A stretch of DNA of 64,000 nt, taken from positions 49,627,682 to 49,691,681 of the forward strand of contig CM042087.1 in the NCBI GenBank assembly GCA_023512835.1, read 5' to 3'. The notes beneath the pieces were generated by a model. It ran no database searches and was not told the DNA's origin. It saw only the letters and a program-made list of their open reading frames with translations. The position numbers and the translations under genes were made by a program. The stretch is from Taxillus chinensis (lineage: Eukaryota; Streptophyta; Magnoliopsida; Santalales; Loranthaceae). Shown here piece by piece: positions 23,700 through 35,488 of this stretch (positions are counted from its first letter, which is position 1; each line of letters starts with the position of its first letter).

Positions 23700-25600
23700 A
23701 GCTAAAAACAACTCCTCAACAAAAAACAGCATAGTGATAAACCTGTATCTGCCGCTACCAACCCGCCATGAGCTAAATCAAACTGTAGACATTGAGCAAG
23801 TCAAGACAATGCTTAAACTTGCTCGGTGGAACTGATTCAGTAAACATATCGGTTGGGTTATCCTTGGTGCCGACTTTCTTCACACCGATTTTTTTTCATT
23901 ACGAATGAAGTGATATCTGACATCAATGTGTTTAGTCTTCTCATGATGCACCTGATCTTTTGCCAAGCAGATAGCACTCAAGCTATCACAAAACACAGTT
24001 TCTTAGTCCTACTGCAACCCTAGATCATTAACCAATCCCTTCACCCGAGATGTCTTCTTTTGTCTGTCGTCAACGCCATATATTCAACTTCGTTGTTGAC
24101 CGAGCTACCGATGGATGTATAATAGCCTTACAACCGACAAATGAACTACCTACGGTGAAGACATAACCAGCTATGGACCTCTGTCCATCCAAGTCAGCTT
24201 TAAACTGAAACTGCTTAAACTTTACACAGTGCTCACAAAAACCCAAATCAACTGTCTGATAGCCTTCAATAAAACCCTGCTTACTCAGAATTACCATCTC
24301 CTTTTCACTGATATGTCCAAGATGCATATGTCACAATTTGGCCTGAACTGATGAATCGGAGGACGATACAGCTACAGAACCAGAAACTGTAGTTCCTTGT
24401 AGGATGTATAGAGTATTTTGTTTAACTCCTATCATTACTACCAAGGAACCTCTAATTACCTTTAAGACTCCACCTTCAAATGAACCTTTGCAGCCCAATT
24501 GATCCAGAGTACCCAAGGATATGAGATTCTTCTTCAGTTGTGGAACATGTCGAACATTAGTGAGTGTTCTGATGACACCATCATGCATCTGAATCTGGAC
24601 TGAACCAATACTTATTGCTCTGCACATGGTATCATTACCCATGACGTTTCCACCATTGATTTTCTCATATGTTGAGAACCACTCCCTGTTTGGAGTCATA
24701 TGATAAGAATAACCTGAGTTTATCACCCAAGTATATATCGGGTGAGACAGATTAGTAGCAATTAAAACCGAATTAGATTCAAATGAGGTATCCATCTCTG
24801 ATATAGCTGCAACCTTTTTTTGCATTGTTCTCTCTTACCTGCTTCTTTGGACACTGATTTTTCTAATGTCCACGTTCCTTACAGTAGTTGCAAATATCTG
24901 TGTGATTGATATTACCTCTGCTTTTGTTATTCTTATATGACTGATGACCCCTGAACTTATCAGAATTCATCACAACCAGGCCACTAGAATTATTAGAACT
25001 AGTTCCTGATGCCTTGTGACGAAGCTCACGTGTATGGAGTGCTGACTTGACTTCTTCCAGACTGATTGTTTCTTTTCCAACAACAAATGAATTCACAAAA
25101 TTCTCATACGAAGGAGGTAAAGAAACAAGTAATATAAGGGTTGCATCCTCATCATCAATTTTGACATCCACATTCCGCAAATCTATTAAAATTGAATTCA
25201 AATCATCAATATGGTCTTTTAAGAATTTACCTACATCCATTCGGAGAGAAAACAGACGTTGCTTTAATAGCAACTTATTCGTCAGAGATTTTGTCATGTA
25301 GAGACTCTCTAACTTCGGCCACAGACCTACTACAGATTCTTCGTCTGCAATTTCACAAATAATTTCATCTCGACAAACAAGCCAGAATTGTCGAATGAGC
25401 TTTCTCCTCCATACTGACCAAAACAGATTCTTCTATGGTAACAGATTGTTTCTCAGCAAGCGGAGCCCAAATCCCTTATTGTTTCAACAATGCACGCATC
25501 TTAATACGCCACAAACTGAAATTATTTTTGCCAGTAAATTTATCGATCTTCATAATGTGTGATTCCATCTTTGCTCTAGAACAGATTCCCACAGATAAAC
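23700..25600 (-). pseudogene. Copia-1 gag and truncated pol remnant
   Basis: Reading down the minus strand, 25297-24863 encodes the UBN2/copia-type gag with a zinc knuckle beginning 'CNYCKERGH'. 24825-24331 encodes the next pol segment: a protease-like region ('WVINSGYSYHMT') and a stretch leading to gag-pre-integrase. 24327-24070 carries pre-integrase features ('LGHISEKEM', 'GFCEHCVKFKQFQ') and then jumps to RNase H ('GQRSIAGYVFTVG', 'VARSTTKLN'). Further fragments continue to about 23800, where 'VKKVGTKDNP' marks the usual C-terminus. Integrase and reverse transcriptase are absent, and stops and frameshifts interrupt the rest. It is not functional. The VINSG reading of the protease triad (canonical DSG) is a further loss. 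Confidence 0.8.
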
Positions 25601-25605
25601 CAATA

Positions 25606-25617
25606 ACTCTGATACCA
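25606..25617 (-). other. Copia-1 primer-binding site
   Basis: TGGTATCAGAGT on the minus strand, three bases inside the 5' LTR end (25621), complementary to initiator tRNA-Met. Confidence 0.85.
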
Positions 25618-25620
25618 ATT

Positions 25621-26116
25621 TGTTAGGAATAATTAAGCAAAGAAACAGAAAACGGAAAATCACACCACAAACGGGAACACCAGATTTACGTGGTTCACCC
25701 CAGAATAGGGTTACGTCCACGGGCAGCGGCAGAATAATTCACTATATCAAAGAAGGAGTACATATTACAGATATTCAGTTTACCAAATATTCAGATGGCA
25801 TAGAACAGATCACAGAAAAACAGAACAGATGGCGGAGAGAGACAGATTACTGCACAGCCAGACAGATTGCAGAACAAAATAGAACAGGTACCCTAAAAAT
25901 AGATTGTTGCAGAATGCCAGAGCAGCATAGATGGTACACAGACCAAATCCCACAGGCGTGGGAGACAGATAGCTTCAGATGTTACAGATCCAGATCCCAC
26001 AGGCATGAGAGACTCGTCGGGCGCTGCAGCTTCTACGGAGGGAGAGGAGTATGGCGCTGTGCAATAGGGTACAACAGGGGTTGGGTGTAGTTATTTTCAA
26101 GGTAGCATTATTGGGC

Positions 26117-26184
<68 letters not shown>

Positions 26185-26223
26185 AAATTTGGTTTTTTTT
26201 TTTTAACTTTACGGCACCTCACA
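25621..26223 (-). repeat. Copia-1 5' LTR
   Basis: 603-bp LTR that repeats 21940-23680 without the TRIM. It contains a (TA)n tract at about 26120-26174 followed by (CA)n. The open frames over it (25620-26090, 25975-26181) are LTR sequence, not genes. Confidence 0.9.
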
Positions 26224-26579
26224 AGTCAGAATATTGAGATGTTGCCACATTAAGTATATCACCCTTATAAATAATGGGGAATGCCTAAATCCGCGAATAA
26301 GTCCCTAAGATAAAAATGTCCTTGAATCTTTTTTTATTCAAAACAATGGTAGAAGTAGAGAAATAGAAAAATGAATAATTTTCTTTAATAATAATATTGA
26401 AGATTACAACCTCATTATATACAACTTACACGTAGCCTAATTTAGGTATAAAATCTAATAATAGCAACAACGTTAATTATGTCAATCAAATATTTTAAAC
26501 TAATTATACAATCAATCAAATATATTAATCAAATATTCTAATTATTTGATAACTCATTCCAACTCTCTCCCTCAAGTTG

Positions 26580-27488
26580 GTGCATATATATCGCACATGC
26601 CCAACTTGGACAAATATGTGTGGAATGAAAAACTAGAAAATCCGTGAGTCATGATATCAACAAGTTGATCCACATGCTTAATATAGGAAACCTCTATTCG
26701 TCCAGAATTAAGATTGCCTTTGATGTAATTACGGTCAAGCTCAATGTGTTTCGTCTGATTATGTTGGATTGGATTATTGGCAATTTTAATAGCAGTAGTA
26801 TTGTCACAAAAAACATCATAGGCTTTTTGGGTTCATAACCAAGATCGCACAGAATAATACGTAATCATATAAGCTCTTTAATGGCTTGATGAAGGGCACG
26901 ATATTTTGCTTCGGCACTAGATAACAAAACCACATTCTATTTTTTGCTTCTCCAAGTCACCAAATTACCACCAACATACGACACATATCCGGAGTAGACT
27001 TTCATTCAGTTTATACCTAGCAAAGTCTGAATCGGTATAACATATAATGTCAAGGTTTCCATGCTTAGAAAAAAGAATACATTTTCTTGGAGAATATTTC
27101 AAATATACAAGAATATGGTTTATAGCGTTCATGTGTCAATCACTCGAATTATGCATGAATTGACTAACAACACTGACTGCATATGAAATGTCAGGTCTAG
27201 TGTGAGTCAAATAGATCAATTTACCAACTTTTGATATCTCTCCTTATTTGTTGGAACTTTATTAGTATAGATGGATAGACTATGATTTACCTCAATAAGA
27301 GTGTTAGCTGGTACACAAGCCAAATTCCTAGTCTCAGCAAAGAGGTCCAAAACATATTTTCGTTGAGATAGAAAGATTGCTTGTATGGAATGGGATACTT
27401 CAATTCCAAGGAAGTACTTCAAAGTTCCCAAATCTTTTATCTCAAATTTTGTCGTTAAATAACAACGAAGTTTCTCTATCTTTATCAA
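26580..27488 (-). pseudogene. Copia-2 RT thumb and RNase H remnant
   Basis: 27488-27216 encodes 'FEIKDLGTLKYFLGIEV' and 'FLSQRKYVLDLF', the conserved copia segment after the RT active site. Below it, frameshifted pieces such as 'GGNLVTWRSKK' and 'LSSAEAKYRALHQ' mark the RNase H. 'SKLGMCDIYAPT' marks the usual polyprotein end just before the purine-rich tract (26561-26580). Several stops interrupt it. Confidence 0.8.
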
Positions 27489-27679
27489 GGTTATTGCCCT
27501 GTAACAATCATGTTATCAACATAAATTAGAAGCAAAGTAATATCATCACTATTCCATTTATAAAAAAGGGTATGGTTAGACAAAGCTTGTTTGAAACCAT
27601 ATACCTGCATTGAGTAGCTTAATTGACCAAACCAGGCTCTAAGGGACTACTTCAAACCATATAATGCCTTTTTTAATTT

Positions 27680-28105
27680 TCATACTTTTGCTTCTTTTGG
27701 GGTAAAACCTAGAGGAGGATCCATATACACCTCTTCCATCAAATCATCATGAAGAAAGGCATTTTTAACATCGAATTGGGCGTAATGACCATTCAAGGTT
27801 GGCAAGAAGAGAAATAATAACTCGACTATACTCATTTTAGCCACAGGAGCAAAGGTGTCTTGATAGTCTATGACATATATCCGAGTGTATCCTTTGGCAA
27901 CTAATCTAGCTTTGTATCTTTCACCCATCTTGTTTGACTTATACTTCACTATAAACACCCATTTACATCTTATTATCTTCTTACCTCGGGCTAACTCAAC
28001 TATTTCCCAAGTAGAGTTCTTCTCAAAGGCATTCATTTCCTCTACTATAGCAGACTTCCATTTTGGGTCACTAAGAGCTTCCTGAAAATGAGTAGGAATA
28101 AACAT
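27680..28105 (-). pseudogene. Copia-2 reverse transcriptase (RVT_2) fragment
   Basis: This 141-codon frame has the copia RT N-terminal signature: 'EALSDPKWKSAIVEEM', 'NSTWEIVEL', 'CKWVFIVKYK', 'ERYKARLVAKGYT', 'DTFAPVAKM' and 'FDVKNAFLHDDLMEEVYM', with the first catalytic Asp in FDVKNAFL. The downstream catalytic DD motif falls in a frameshifted stretch (27500-27680). It is inactive as it stands. Confidence 0.88.
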
Positions 28106-28399
28106 AGAAGATAACTATAGAGCAAAAGACATGTGAGATAAACGGTGATAAGAAACAAAGTCAAAAAATAAGATAGGTAACATTAAAGGAGGATTTCAAA
28201 AAACCAAATCTATCAAGCTCCCTTCGATCACGTAAAGGATATCTCTGATTTATTCCATTGTCTAAACATACAAAGTTAAAAAATAAGGTATCAACAGAAT
28301 CTGAAACAATAGGAGATGAGACAATTACCTCATTGGTAAGTTGGTCAATAATTGATGAATCATCCGTTGGTATGTTATTGAGAGGAGGATCGGAGTTGA

Positions 28400-29346
28400 G
28401 AGTAATATAGCCTGAACCACCTCAAGAAAGTGTCAGTTTTTATGCTCCGCTATGTCGTTTTATTGTAGTGTGTGAACACATGTGGCGCGGGTGTGTGGTG
28501 AAGGATACCATGTGTTTAAAAGAAAATAGCTAAGGATTGATTCACAAATTTTTGACCATTATCGGAATGAAATACCTTAACAAAGAGAGCGGAATTGGGT
28601 AAGTATCGTTTGATAAAATTGAGGTATGATATTGATGATATCATTTTTTTATTTTAGCAAGTATATCCAATTGACTCGAGTACAATCATCATTAAAGGAC
28701 ACAAAGTATTTATGGCTTGAAATAGAAAGAATAGAGAATGGTTCCTAGTTATCAGTATGAATGCATAAAAAAAGAGTATGACGTTTATTGAAACTAATTT
28801 TAAATGAAAAATAATGATGTTTAGCATAAATGCATTGTTCACATGTCAAACTAGAAACAAAAATATGAGAAAATAAGTGGGGAAATAAACATTTCAAGTA
28901 TGGAAGAGAAGAGTGTTCCAAACGATAATGCCATAAGAGTATCATTTTCTTTAGAGACGTTGCATTCCCTCCATGAAATACTTGACTAGACTAGGTGTTT
29001 AAAGCTTTTGCCTCCTCCCAATAAGACAATCTTCCTCTTTCTCTACCAGTGCCAATCGTCATCTTTGTGAGATTATCCTTAAACACACAATAAGTAGGAT
29101 AAAAGGTCACAAAATAATTTAGATGTTTGGTAATTTGGCTAATAGGAAGCAGATTATTAAAAAGAGTATGGGCAAGCAAAACCAAAGACATGGAAAGAGT
29201 AGGTGAAAGAGAGACATTTTGAACCCCAATAATAGACATGACTGTCCTGTTAGCAACCTAGACAGATTCAATAGATGAGTAAACAAAAGAAGTACTTAGA
29301 GAGACATTAATAGTCATATGATCGATCGCTCTCCCGAATCAATAAC
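28400..29346 (-). pseudogene. Copia-2 protease/pre-integrase/integrase remnant
   Basis: Minus-strand frames at 29239-28991 and 28945-28654 contain 'LPISQITKHLNYFVTFYPTYC', the region after the protease, and 'HYRLEHSSLPYLKCLFPHL', a gag-pre-integrase like HRxGH segment. The protease 'VIDSG' starts at the Athila insertion site. Multiple stops and frameshifts show that the copy is dead. Confidence 0.7.
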
Positions 29347-30757
29347 CGATAAGCAGATTTCTACCGCTTTACCGCAAAGCAACGGCGTCAATGTAGTGTA
29401 GCCAATGATTGCGGGTCGATCCCACAGGGACAAGGGTTAGGAATCCCTAAAATTCTCACGCGCTAATTGTCTAAGCAATTGATTAAAAATTTGAGTGATT
29501 AAAAACAATGCAAATGAATTAAATTAAATTAAAACAATTTTGGTTTTGAATTGGGGAGAAATCAAATGGGATAAACGCCTAGGGATTTATGGTTTCACCG
29601 ATCCCCAATTTCCTATTCCTTGCATTTTAAAATAATTGAATTAATTCTCTCTTTATTCTTAAGGGTGATTTATCCGTTTGCAATCGTCAACTACTTTCGT
29701 AAGAATAACGACGTATTTGATTTTAACAACGCCCTACTTTCGTGGTACACTCGTAATAAAATCAAACCCATTAAAATTCATGTGATAATCAAGTTTCTCA
29801 TTAGGATGGTGGCCTACTTTCGTGACACACTAAGCCCAATTCTCATTCCGGGGTTCTAATAATTAATTTTCATCTTTCGATTCTTCAATTAATTATTTGA
29901 GATATGCAATTTCAATTTGTTTATTCAAACGAATCACAATAATATTTTCATGCCGGAAAGAGATGAAGAATAGGAGAATAATTGATTTTCAATCAAAATA
30001 TCTTTGCAAAGAATATTCAATTGGGATTGGGCTACTCCCAATCCCTAAACAAGAAAATTAGCCACACATAGCCGAGAATGTCATACAAATTAAAGAGAAA
30101 ATTCCTTACAAATTAAGGGGCAAAGGATCGTCGCACGCGAATTGCCAATGTCTCCCCTTTGATCTCCAAGAAATTGGCCCCTCTTTTCAATATCTACCTA
30201 TACTTCCTCATCCTTTTCTCCTTAAGACGTTTTTTGATAATATTTTCTGAGTTTTTTTTCCCATCCCCAACCACGGATTGCACAGTCTTTTTTAATGCCA
30301 AACGCGTTGCCAAAAATGGTAGAATATTAACTAGAAATAAATAAGAAACCGTCAAAGGCCATGGCCACTAAAATCCGTGGGCCACGACGATGAGATCCGA
30401 AATGTTTATGAAGGTCGGCGGCCATTAATTTTGTGGCCACGGCGAGAACTTCATCGTGAACAAGAAAAAGACGCCCGCCATGGTCAGGCATCGCACGGCC
30501 ATGGCCGTGTAAAGTACTTTTTAGTTGTCCAACATTATCTCGATGCCAATTTTGCCCTTTTTTCAACTCGTTTGGGCCAAATTGCTCCAAGTACCTACAA
30601 AACACACCAAAATACACAAAACACACCAAAACACGACAAAAATACTAAAAACACATTAATCAAATAAAACATAACTCAAACACAATAAAACACTCTAAAA
30701 TCTATTAAAATAGGAGATTGAACACATACCAAAAATGCATATAAAATGGGTTCATCA
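29347..30757 (-). repeat. Athila-like 3' LTR
   Basis: A repeat of 39244-40648, with ...GGGTTCATCA at its right end. Its outer end reads CGATAAGC where the other copy has TGATAAAGC, so the terminal TG/CA is mutated. It contains GGGTCGATCCC, which resembles a pol III B box and is shared by both LTRs. A polypurine tract (minus strand AGTATGGGGGATTT) abuts it at about 30758-30771. Confidence 0.9.
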
Positions 30758-30771
30758 AAATCCCCCATACT

Positions 30772-32195
30772 TTGCCTCTTGCTCGTCCCCGAGCAAGGAC
30801 TAAATTAAACACACAATCACACAAAAATGGAAAATAAGAAAATCAAAAACACAAATGAGAACATGTTGATCCTAATTACACATGCAACATACATTAAAGG
30901 GAGAAAGCAATAGTAAGTTTTTAATAAGATTGCCCCCAAATTACCAACTACACTCCCCCACACTTGGTTAATTAAACATATGTCATCATTGCTAATAAAC
31001 AGGAAGCAACCATGCAAAGCTAAAAAGGTAAAAGCAAGAATAACTTGGAGCCCTCACAGTGGGGTGAACAAGGCCGCCTCACTCAAGAAATCTCACATCC
31101 CTCGACACTCTATTCCACCAAGGGTCTTCGGACCATTAGAGAGTGCACACGGTCCCTCACTTTAGTGACACAACCAAACAAACCACAAACCAAATCGGCC
31201 TTTGCCACATGCCACTCGAAAAGGTAACGACATAAATGATGCTCTCTAACGAAACAAGAGTCACCCGAACATAGTTGCGGCTTTTTCTATAAAAACGCAA
31301 TCGCCCCCTCTTTTTTTCTCTTTGTAGTTTTTCTTCTATTTGAAGAATAAGAAGAAAGAATAATTTCAACACCATGAGAATAAGGTGATAAGAGGGATAT
31401 GGATATGGAAAACCAACAAAATGGGTGATCGGACCACTATATTGGCAAAAACACATTCTCGTCTTTTTGAGTTTTGTTTTGTTTTTTTGTTTTTTTTTTT
31501 TGAAGATGAACTCTTTTGTTTTTTTTTTCAAAGATGCGCAATAGAAAGAACAATATGGCTTCCTGGAACAGATTGGAACATCCAGGATCATGAACAACAA
31601 AACTAATAGAGCAGCAGAAAAGTGGTACCTTGCAAAGTGACAATGTGACTCCAACCTATTCCATACGGACCAAAACCAATCACCATAGTGCGACATGCAA
31701 TACACTTTCCAAAGCTCATCAACCAGGAGGATACACACAAATAAAGGAGGAAACATGGGAAACCAGACGCTTCTCAATCACACAACTCCAAGCAAAAATA
31801 AAGCGTTTACCATTCAACCATGTATAAGATTTCCAAAGTTTAAGCTTAAACAAATGAAAAATATCATTCCAAGCATAAAGGGAAACGATGGGCATATTAG
31901 AAGATTATCCAAGCAAAAACCCACATTACGCAACATCCCATAATGTAGAAACATGCATAAAGAAGAAAAACAAATAACATCTCCAAGGGTTGGTCGAATT
32001 TGCATATGGTCACGCAATAGACATAATAAAACACATAACGAAAATAACCCTCCCCCACACTAGGAGTGCACAGTGTCCGCACAAGCACGAAACGAAAAGA
32101 ACAGGGACAAGAGAGGGGAGGGGGAAAGAAAGAAAATGCAAACCAAGATGCTAAGCAACGGGGGGAAGAAGGATCATCGTCACCTGGAACCGTCG
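30772..32195 (-). other. Athila-like 3' noncoding region
   Basis: About 1.4 kb between the extra open frame and the polypurine tract. Open frames on both strands (for example 31157-31777) are low-complexity and frameshifted. Long 3' noncoding stretches are usual in Athila elements. No gene is recognised. Confidence 0.6.
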
Positions 32196-33252
32196 TCATC
32201 GTAGGGAAGGGACCAGCAGGAAGATCACCCAATCGAGCAAAGTACTCAAGATAGCGGGAAGTGTGATGCCGAAAACGATGATTCGGACGACGCGCTGGCG
32301 CACTTGGTAGGTCAGGTCCTCCGCAGAGAAGCACGAGTGGCGATCATAAAGCGTGGAGAGCCTGAATGTAAGGGTAATCGAGCAGGAAGAGAGGCAGGGA
32401 CCGGGACCACGAACATCGGGAAAATGATCAAGATGAGACAAGAACGGGCCTGCCCGTCCTGGGAGACGCCGCCGACCAAGCCGGAGATCGGCAAAACCTG
32501 GCTCGAGGATGGCCATATTCGAAAGAAACCCTGGAGGACGGCCTGGCCGTGAACGAGAACTGGGACCAGCAGAAGAGCGGTCAGTAGAAGAAGGGCGATC
32601 AGTAGGATCACCAAAGAGGCATATCCGACTATCGGAGAGTGGTGGCGGCACGGGAAGAACTTCCTCCGCGGAAAGAACAGAGACACCCGAATCCAAACAT
32701 AACCGAGTAATGAGGGCCGGAAAAATAAGGGAAGAACTAGCATGATCGGTAGCACAAGCTCGCCGAGGATACAAGAGGCGACAGGTATGGGTTGCGCTGA
32801 AGAATGTCATAAAGAAGCCGGGTAGCCCGGCGACATATCACTCAAGTGGGACGTAGGCGGAATGCGGGTAGAGATGAAGCCTGCCATGCCCCGTTCTCTC
32901 GATGTAAATAATGCCGGGAGAGACGAGTGGGTACTCCGGAGGAGGTAACCGTCCATTGGGCCCATGGGGCAGCAATACAAGATTTAATATCATCGAGCGC
33001 GGCGTGAGTAGCACGGCTAGCAAGTAGATCAGCCTCGGAAATCGTCGGTAGATCATAAATGGAGTTAAGATGATCGACAGAAACTACCACCGAAACATTG
33101 CGAACCAGAACCTCAAAGGAGCCATCCGGTAGCGTGTGCTGATTAACTTTGTTCGCGTAGAATTCGCGAACAAGGGGAACAATAGCCTCCATAGAACGAC
33201 GGGCGAAGGTGTCCCATCCTAGAGCATGAAGGAGGTCGCTCATGGACACCAC
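32196..33252 (-). pseudogene. Athila-like extra ORF downstream of integrase (plant transposon protein type)
   Basis: 33252-32842 and 32810-32196 are two minus-strand frames of one broken gene. The first contains 'VPLVREFYANKVNQ', 'VLVRNVSVVVSVDHLNSIY' and 'LP', the pattern of the 'putative plant transposon protein' family found in Athila and related elements. The second part is P/S/R-rich. Its position after integrase is where Athila elements carry an env-like or unknown ORF. I see no clear transmembrane or signal segment to call it envelope. The frame is interrupted between the two parts. Confidence 0.6.
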
Positions 33253-33457
33253 GTCAACAGCCGCAAGGACTGTTCAAAGAATGATAGGCATACGGAGCAA
33301 GTCCTTGATAGGTCGCCTCGGCCCTCAGAGGTGAATCGATTGTTGGAGTGTCTCTGACGTTTGGGGCGTACCATCCTGCACACAGGAGAAACATGGGGGA
33401 AAGGTCACCCATAAAAATGCTTTGGTTAACGTCACAAGCTCGACGTCCGCATCCGTA

Positions 33458-34759
33458 TCATTGCGTGGAGATGGGAGGTGAGAGGTGATGGAGCTCACCA
33501 CTGTCAACAGGAGCACCAGTGAAATAAATCTTCAATCGTTGTCCATTAACTTTGAAAGAACCAGAGGCCTCGCTCCAAATTTCTACAGCACCATGTGGAG
33601 CAACCGAGATGACGCGATAAGGACCGGTCCATCGGGATTTAAGCTTACCGGGAATAAACGCAAACGGGAATTGTATAAGAAGACCAAGTCGTTGACATGA
33701 ATCTGTCACGCTGAATGTGACGATCATGCCACCGCTTAGTGCGCTCTTTATAAATCCGTGCATTTTCATATGAATCGAGACGAAGCTCCTCTAGCTCCTG
33801 GAGATGCAAAAGTCGCTTCTCACCGGCGGCCTTAAGATCGAAATTAAGGGCCTTAATCGCCCAAAAACGCCCTATGCTCCAACTCACAGGTAGGTGGCAT
33901 GATTTTCCATAGACAAGCCTGTATGGAGACATACCAATGGGGGTTTTGTAAGCGGTACGATAGGCCCATAGTGCATCGTGGAGTTTCGTGACCAATCTTT
34001 GCGGGAACAAGAGATTGTCTTTTCCAGGATCGGTTTAATTTGGCGGTTAGTGACTTCCACCTGCCCACTGGTCCGAGGATGATAAGCAAGAGAGACTCGA
34101 TGTGAACATGGTACCTTTTAAACAAGGTCTCTGTTTGATGGCAAGTAAAGTGAGAGCCTCCATCACTAATGACAACTCGTGGACAGCCAAATCGTGGGAA
34201 GATGATATGTTGGAAAAATTTCCGTACGACCTAAGCCATCGTTGGTAGGTGATGCTATAGTCTCTGCCCACTTGGAAACGTAATCTACGCCAACAAGAAT
34301 GTATCGGTTTCCGTTGGAGGGTGGAAAAGGACCCATAAAATCCAATCCCCACACATCAAATATCTCGACTTCTAAAAGGCCATGTTGAGGAAGCTCCTGA
34401 CGGTGAGAAATATTTCCGGTCCGTTGGCATTGAGGACATGTTGTAACAAAGGCATGGCTGTCACGGAATAAAGTCGGCCAATAGAAACCGCATTGGAGAA
34501 TTTTAACGTTTGCCTTCGAAGATCCCATATGTCCTCCACTCGGATGAGAATGACAATGAGTAAGGATGGATTGTACTTCCTCAAAGGGCACACAACGACA
34601 AAAAATACCATCCGATCCTCTCTTGAACAATAGAGGATCTTCCCAATAGAATGCTTCACATCTTTCAAAATTTTTTTCTTTTTGTCGAGAAGTCACTCTG
34701 GTGGTAAAAGATTGCCAACAATGTAATTGGCAAAATCTGCATACCACGGCGCAAAACAA
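33458..34759 (-). pseudogene. Athila-like integrase remnant
   Basis: 34759-34166 encodes the zinc-binding HHCC module ('[12 protein letters not shown]', '[10 protein letters not shown]') and the start of the catalytic core ('[16 protein letters not shown]', '[11 protein letters not shown]'). Core parts continue in other frames at 34352-34047, and 34010-33645 shows '[21 protein letters not shown]', the segment ending the core. 33769-33458 has 'KLKSRWTGPYRV', the integrase C-terminal fold. At least three frame changes break it. Confidence 0.85.
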
Positions 34760-35485
34760 TCTGAGGAGCTGTTCACCAGGGAGGGAATCATTAATAATGT
34801 CGTGGCTAGTGTCACTTGAGGCTCAAGAGCGAGCCTGGAAAGGTGATCGACCATCGAATTTTCACAAACCCTTCCTATCCCGAATCTCCGGATCAAATTC
34901 CTGAAGGAACAAAACCCAACGAATTAATCGTGGTTTGGCATCCTTTTTCGCCATCAAATAACGAATGGCAGCGTGGTCAGGATAGACAATGACCGGGGAG
35001 CCAACCAAGTAAGATCGAAATTTGTCCATTGCAAATACCACCGCTAAAAATTCTTTCTCTGTGGTGGTGTAATTGGCTTGAGTCGCGTCAAGTGTCCGTC
35101 CGAAGATAATAAATCACATGTGTTTTCTTGTCTTTGCGTTGACCCAAAACAGCTCCTACAACAGAAGTCGCTAGCGGCCACACATGACTTCAAATGGAAT
35201 TTCCCCAATGGGGCTGGAGAATAGGGAAATTTGAAACAAGTGCCTTCTTGAGCTTCTCAAAGGATTCCACGCACGCTTCATCAAAATTGAAATCGTATCC
35301 TTGGCCAAAAGGGCTTTAAGTGGTCGGGCTATGCGTGAAAAATTGTGAATGAATCGTCGATAAAAGCCCGCATGTCCCAAGAAACTACGGATGCCGGATA
35401 CCGACTTGGGAGGCTGCAATTTCTCAATAATATCAACCTTGGCCTTGTCGACCAGTATACCATTCTCTCGAAATAAGGTGTCCAA
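34693..35485 (-). pseudogene. Athila-like RT tail and RNase H remnant
   Basis: 35485-35171 contains 'FRENGILVDKAKVDIIEKLQ' and 'SGIRSFLGHAGFYRRFI', the classic gypsy RT connection. 34896-34693 is the end of RNase H with 'NSMVDHLSRL'. Stops and frameshifts lie between them. Confidence 0.8.
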
Positions 35486-35488
35486 GTA

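Larger units (their letters stand above)
21940..26223 (-). mobile_element. Copia-1: internally deleted Ty1/copia LTR retrotransposon
   Basis: Long terminal repeats share the plus-strand start TGTTAGGAATAATTAAGC and end CGGCACCTCACA. The perfect 5-bp duplication AGTCA flanks the element. It reads on the minus strand: 5' LTR 25621-26223, a tRNA-Met type primer-binding site next to it, gag and zinc knuckle, then a gag-pre-integrase segment. That segment passes directly into the C-terminal RNase H region, and then the 3' LTR (21940-23680). The integrase core and reverse transcriptase are missing, leaving an internal region of only 1.94 kb. The 3' LTR is interrupted by a TRIM. The element is non-autonomous, yet its LTRs and TSD are intact. 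Confidence 0.9.
26229..29346 (-). mobile_element. Copia-2, 3' part (reverse transcriptase, RNase H, 3' LTR)
   Basis: A second, older Ty1/copia element on the minus strand. From right to left it holds protease/pre-integrase remnants (29346-28990), integrase debris (28945-28400), reverse transcriptase (28105-27680), its continuation (27488-27216) and RNase H debris to about 26580. A polypurine-like tract then leads into the 3' LTR region (about 26230-26560). Its 5' part resumes at 40649 because an Athila-like element was inserted at 29347. No 5' LTR is visible; it may lie in the assembly gap. Confidence 0.8.

Noticed and set aside
29385..29435. tRNA-like sequence (GCGGGTCGATCCCACAGGG) in the Athila LTR, also at 39296-39340
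   Set aside because: Only a B-box-like word is present; no A box, acceptor stem or cloverleaf can be drawn.
30159..30344. 61-codon frame repeated at 40056-40241
   Set aside because: It lies inside the Athila-like LTRs; the repetition is due to the LTR pair.
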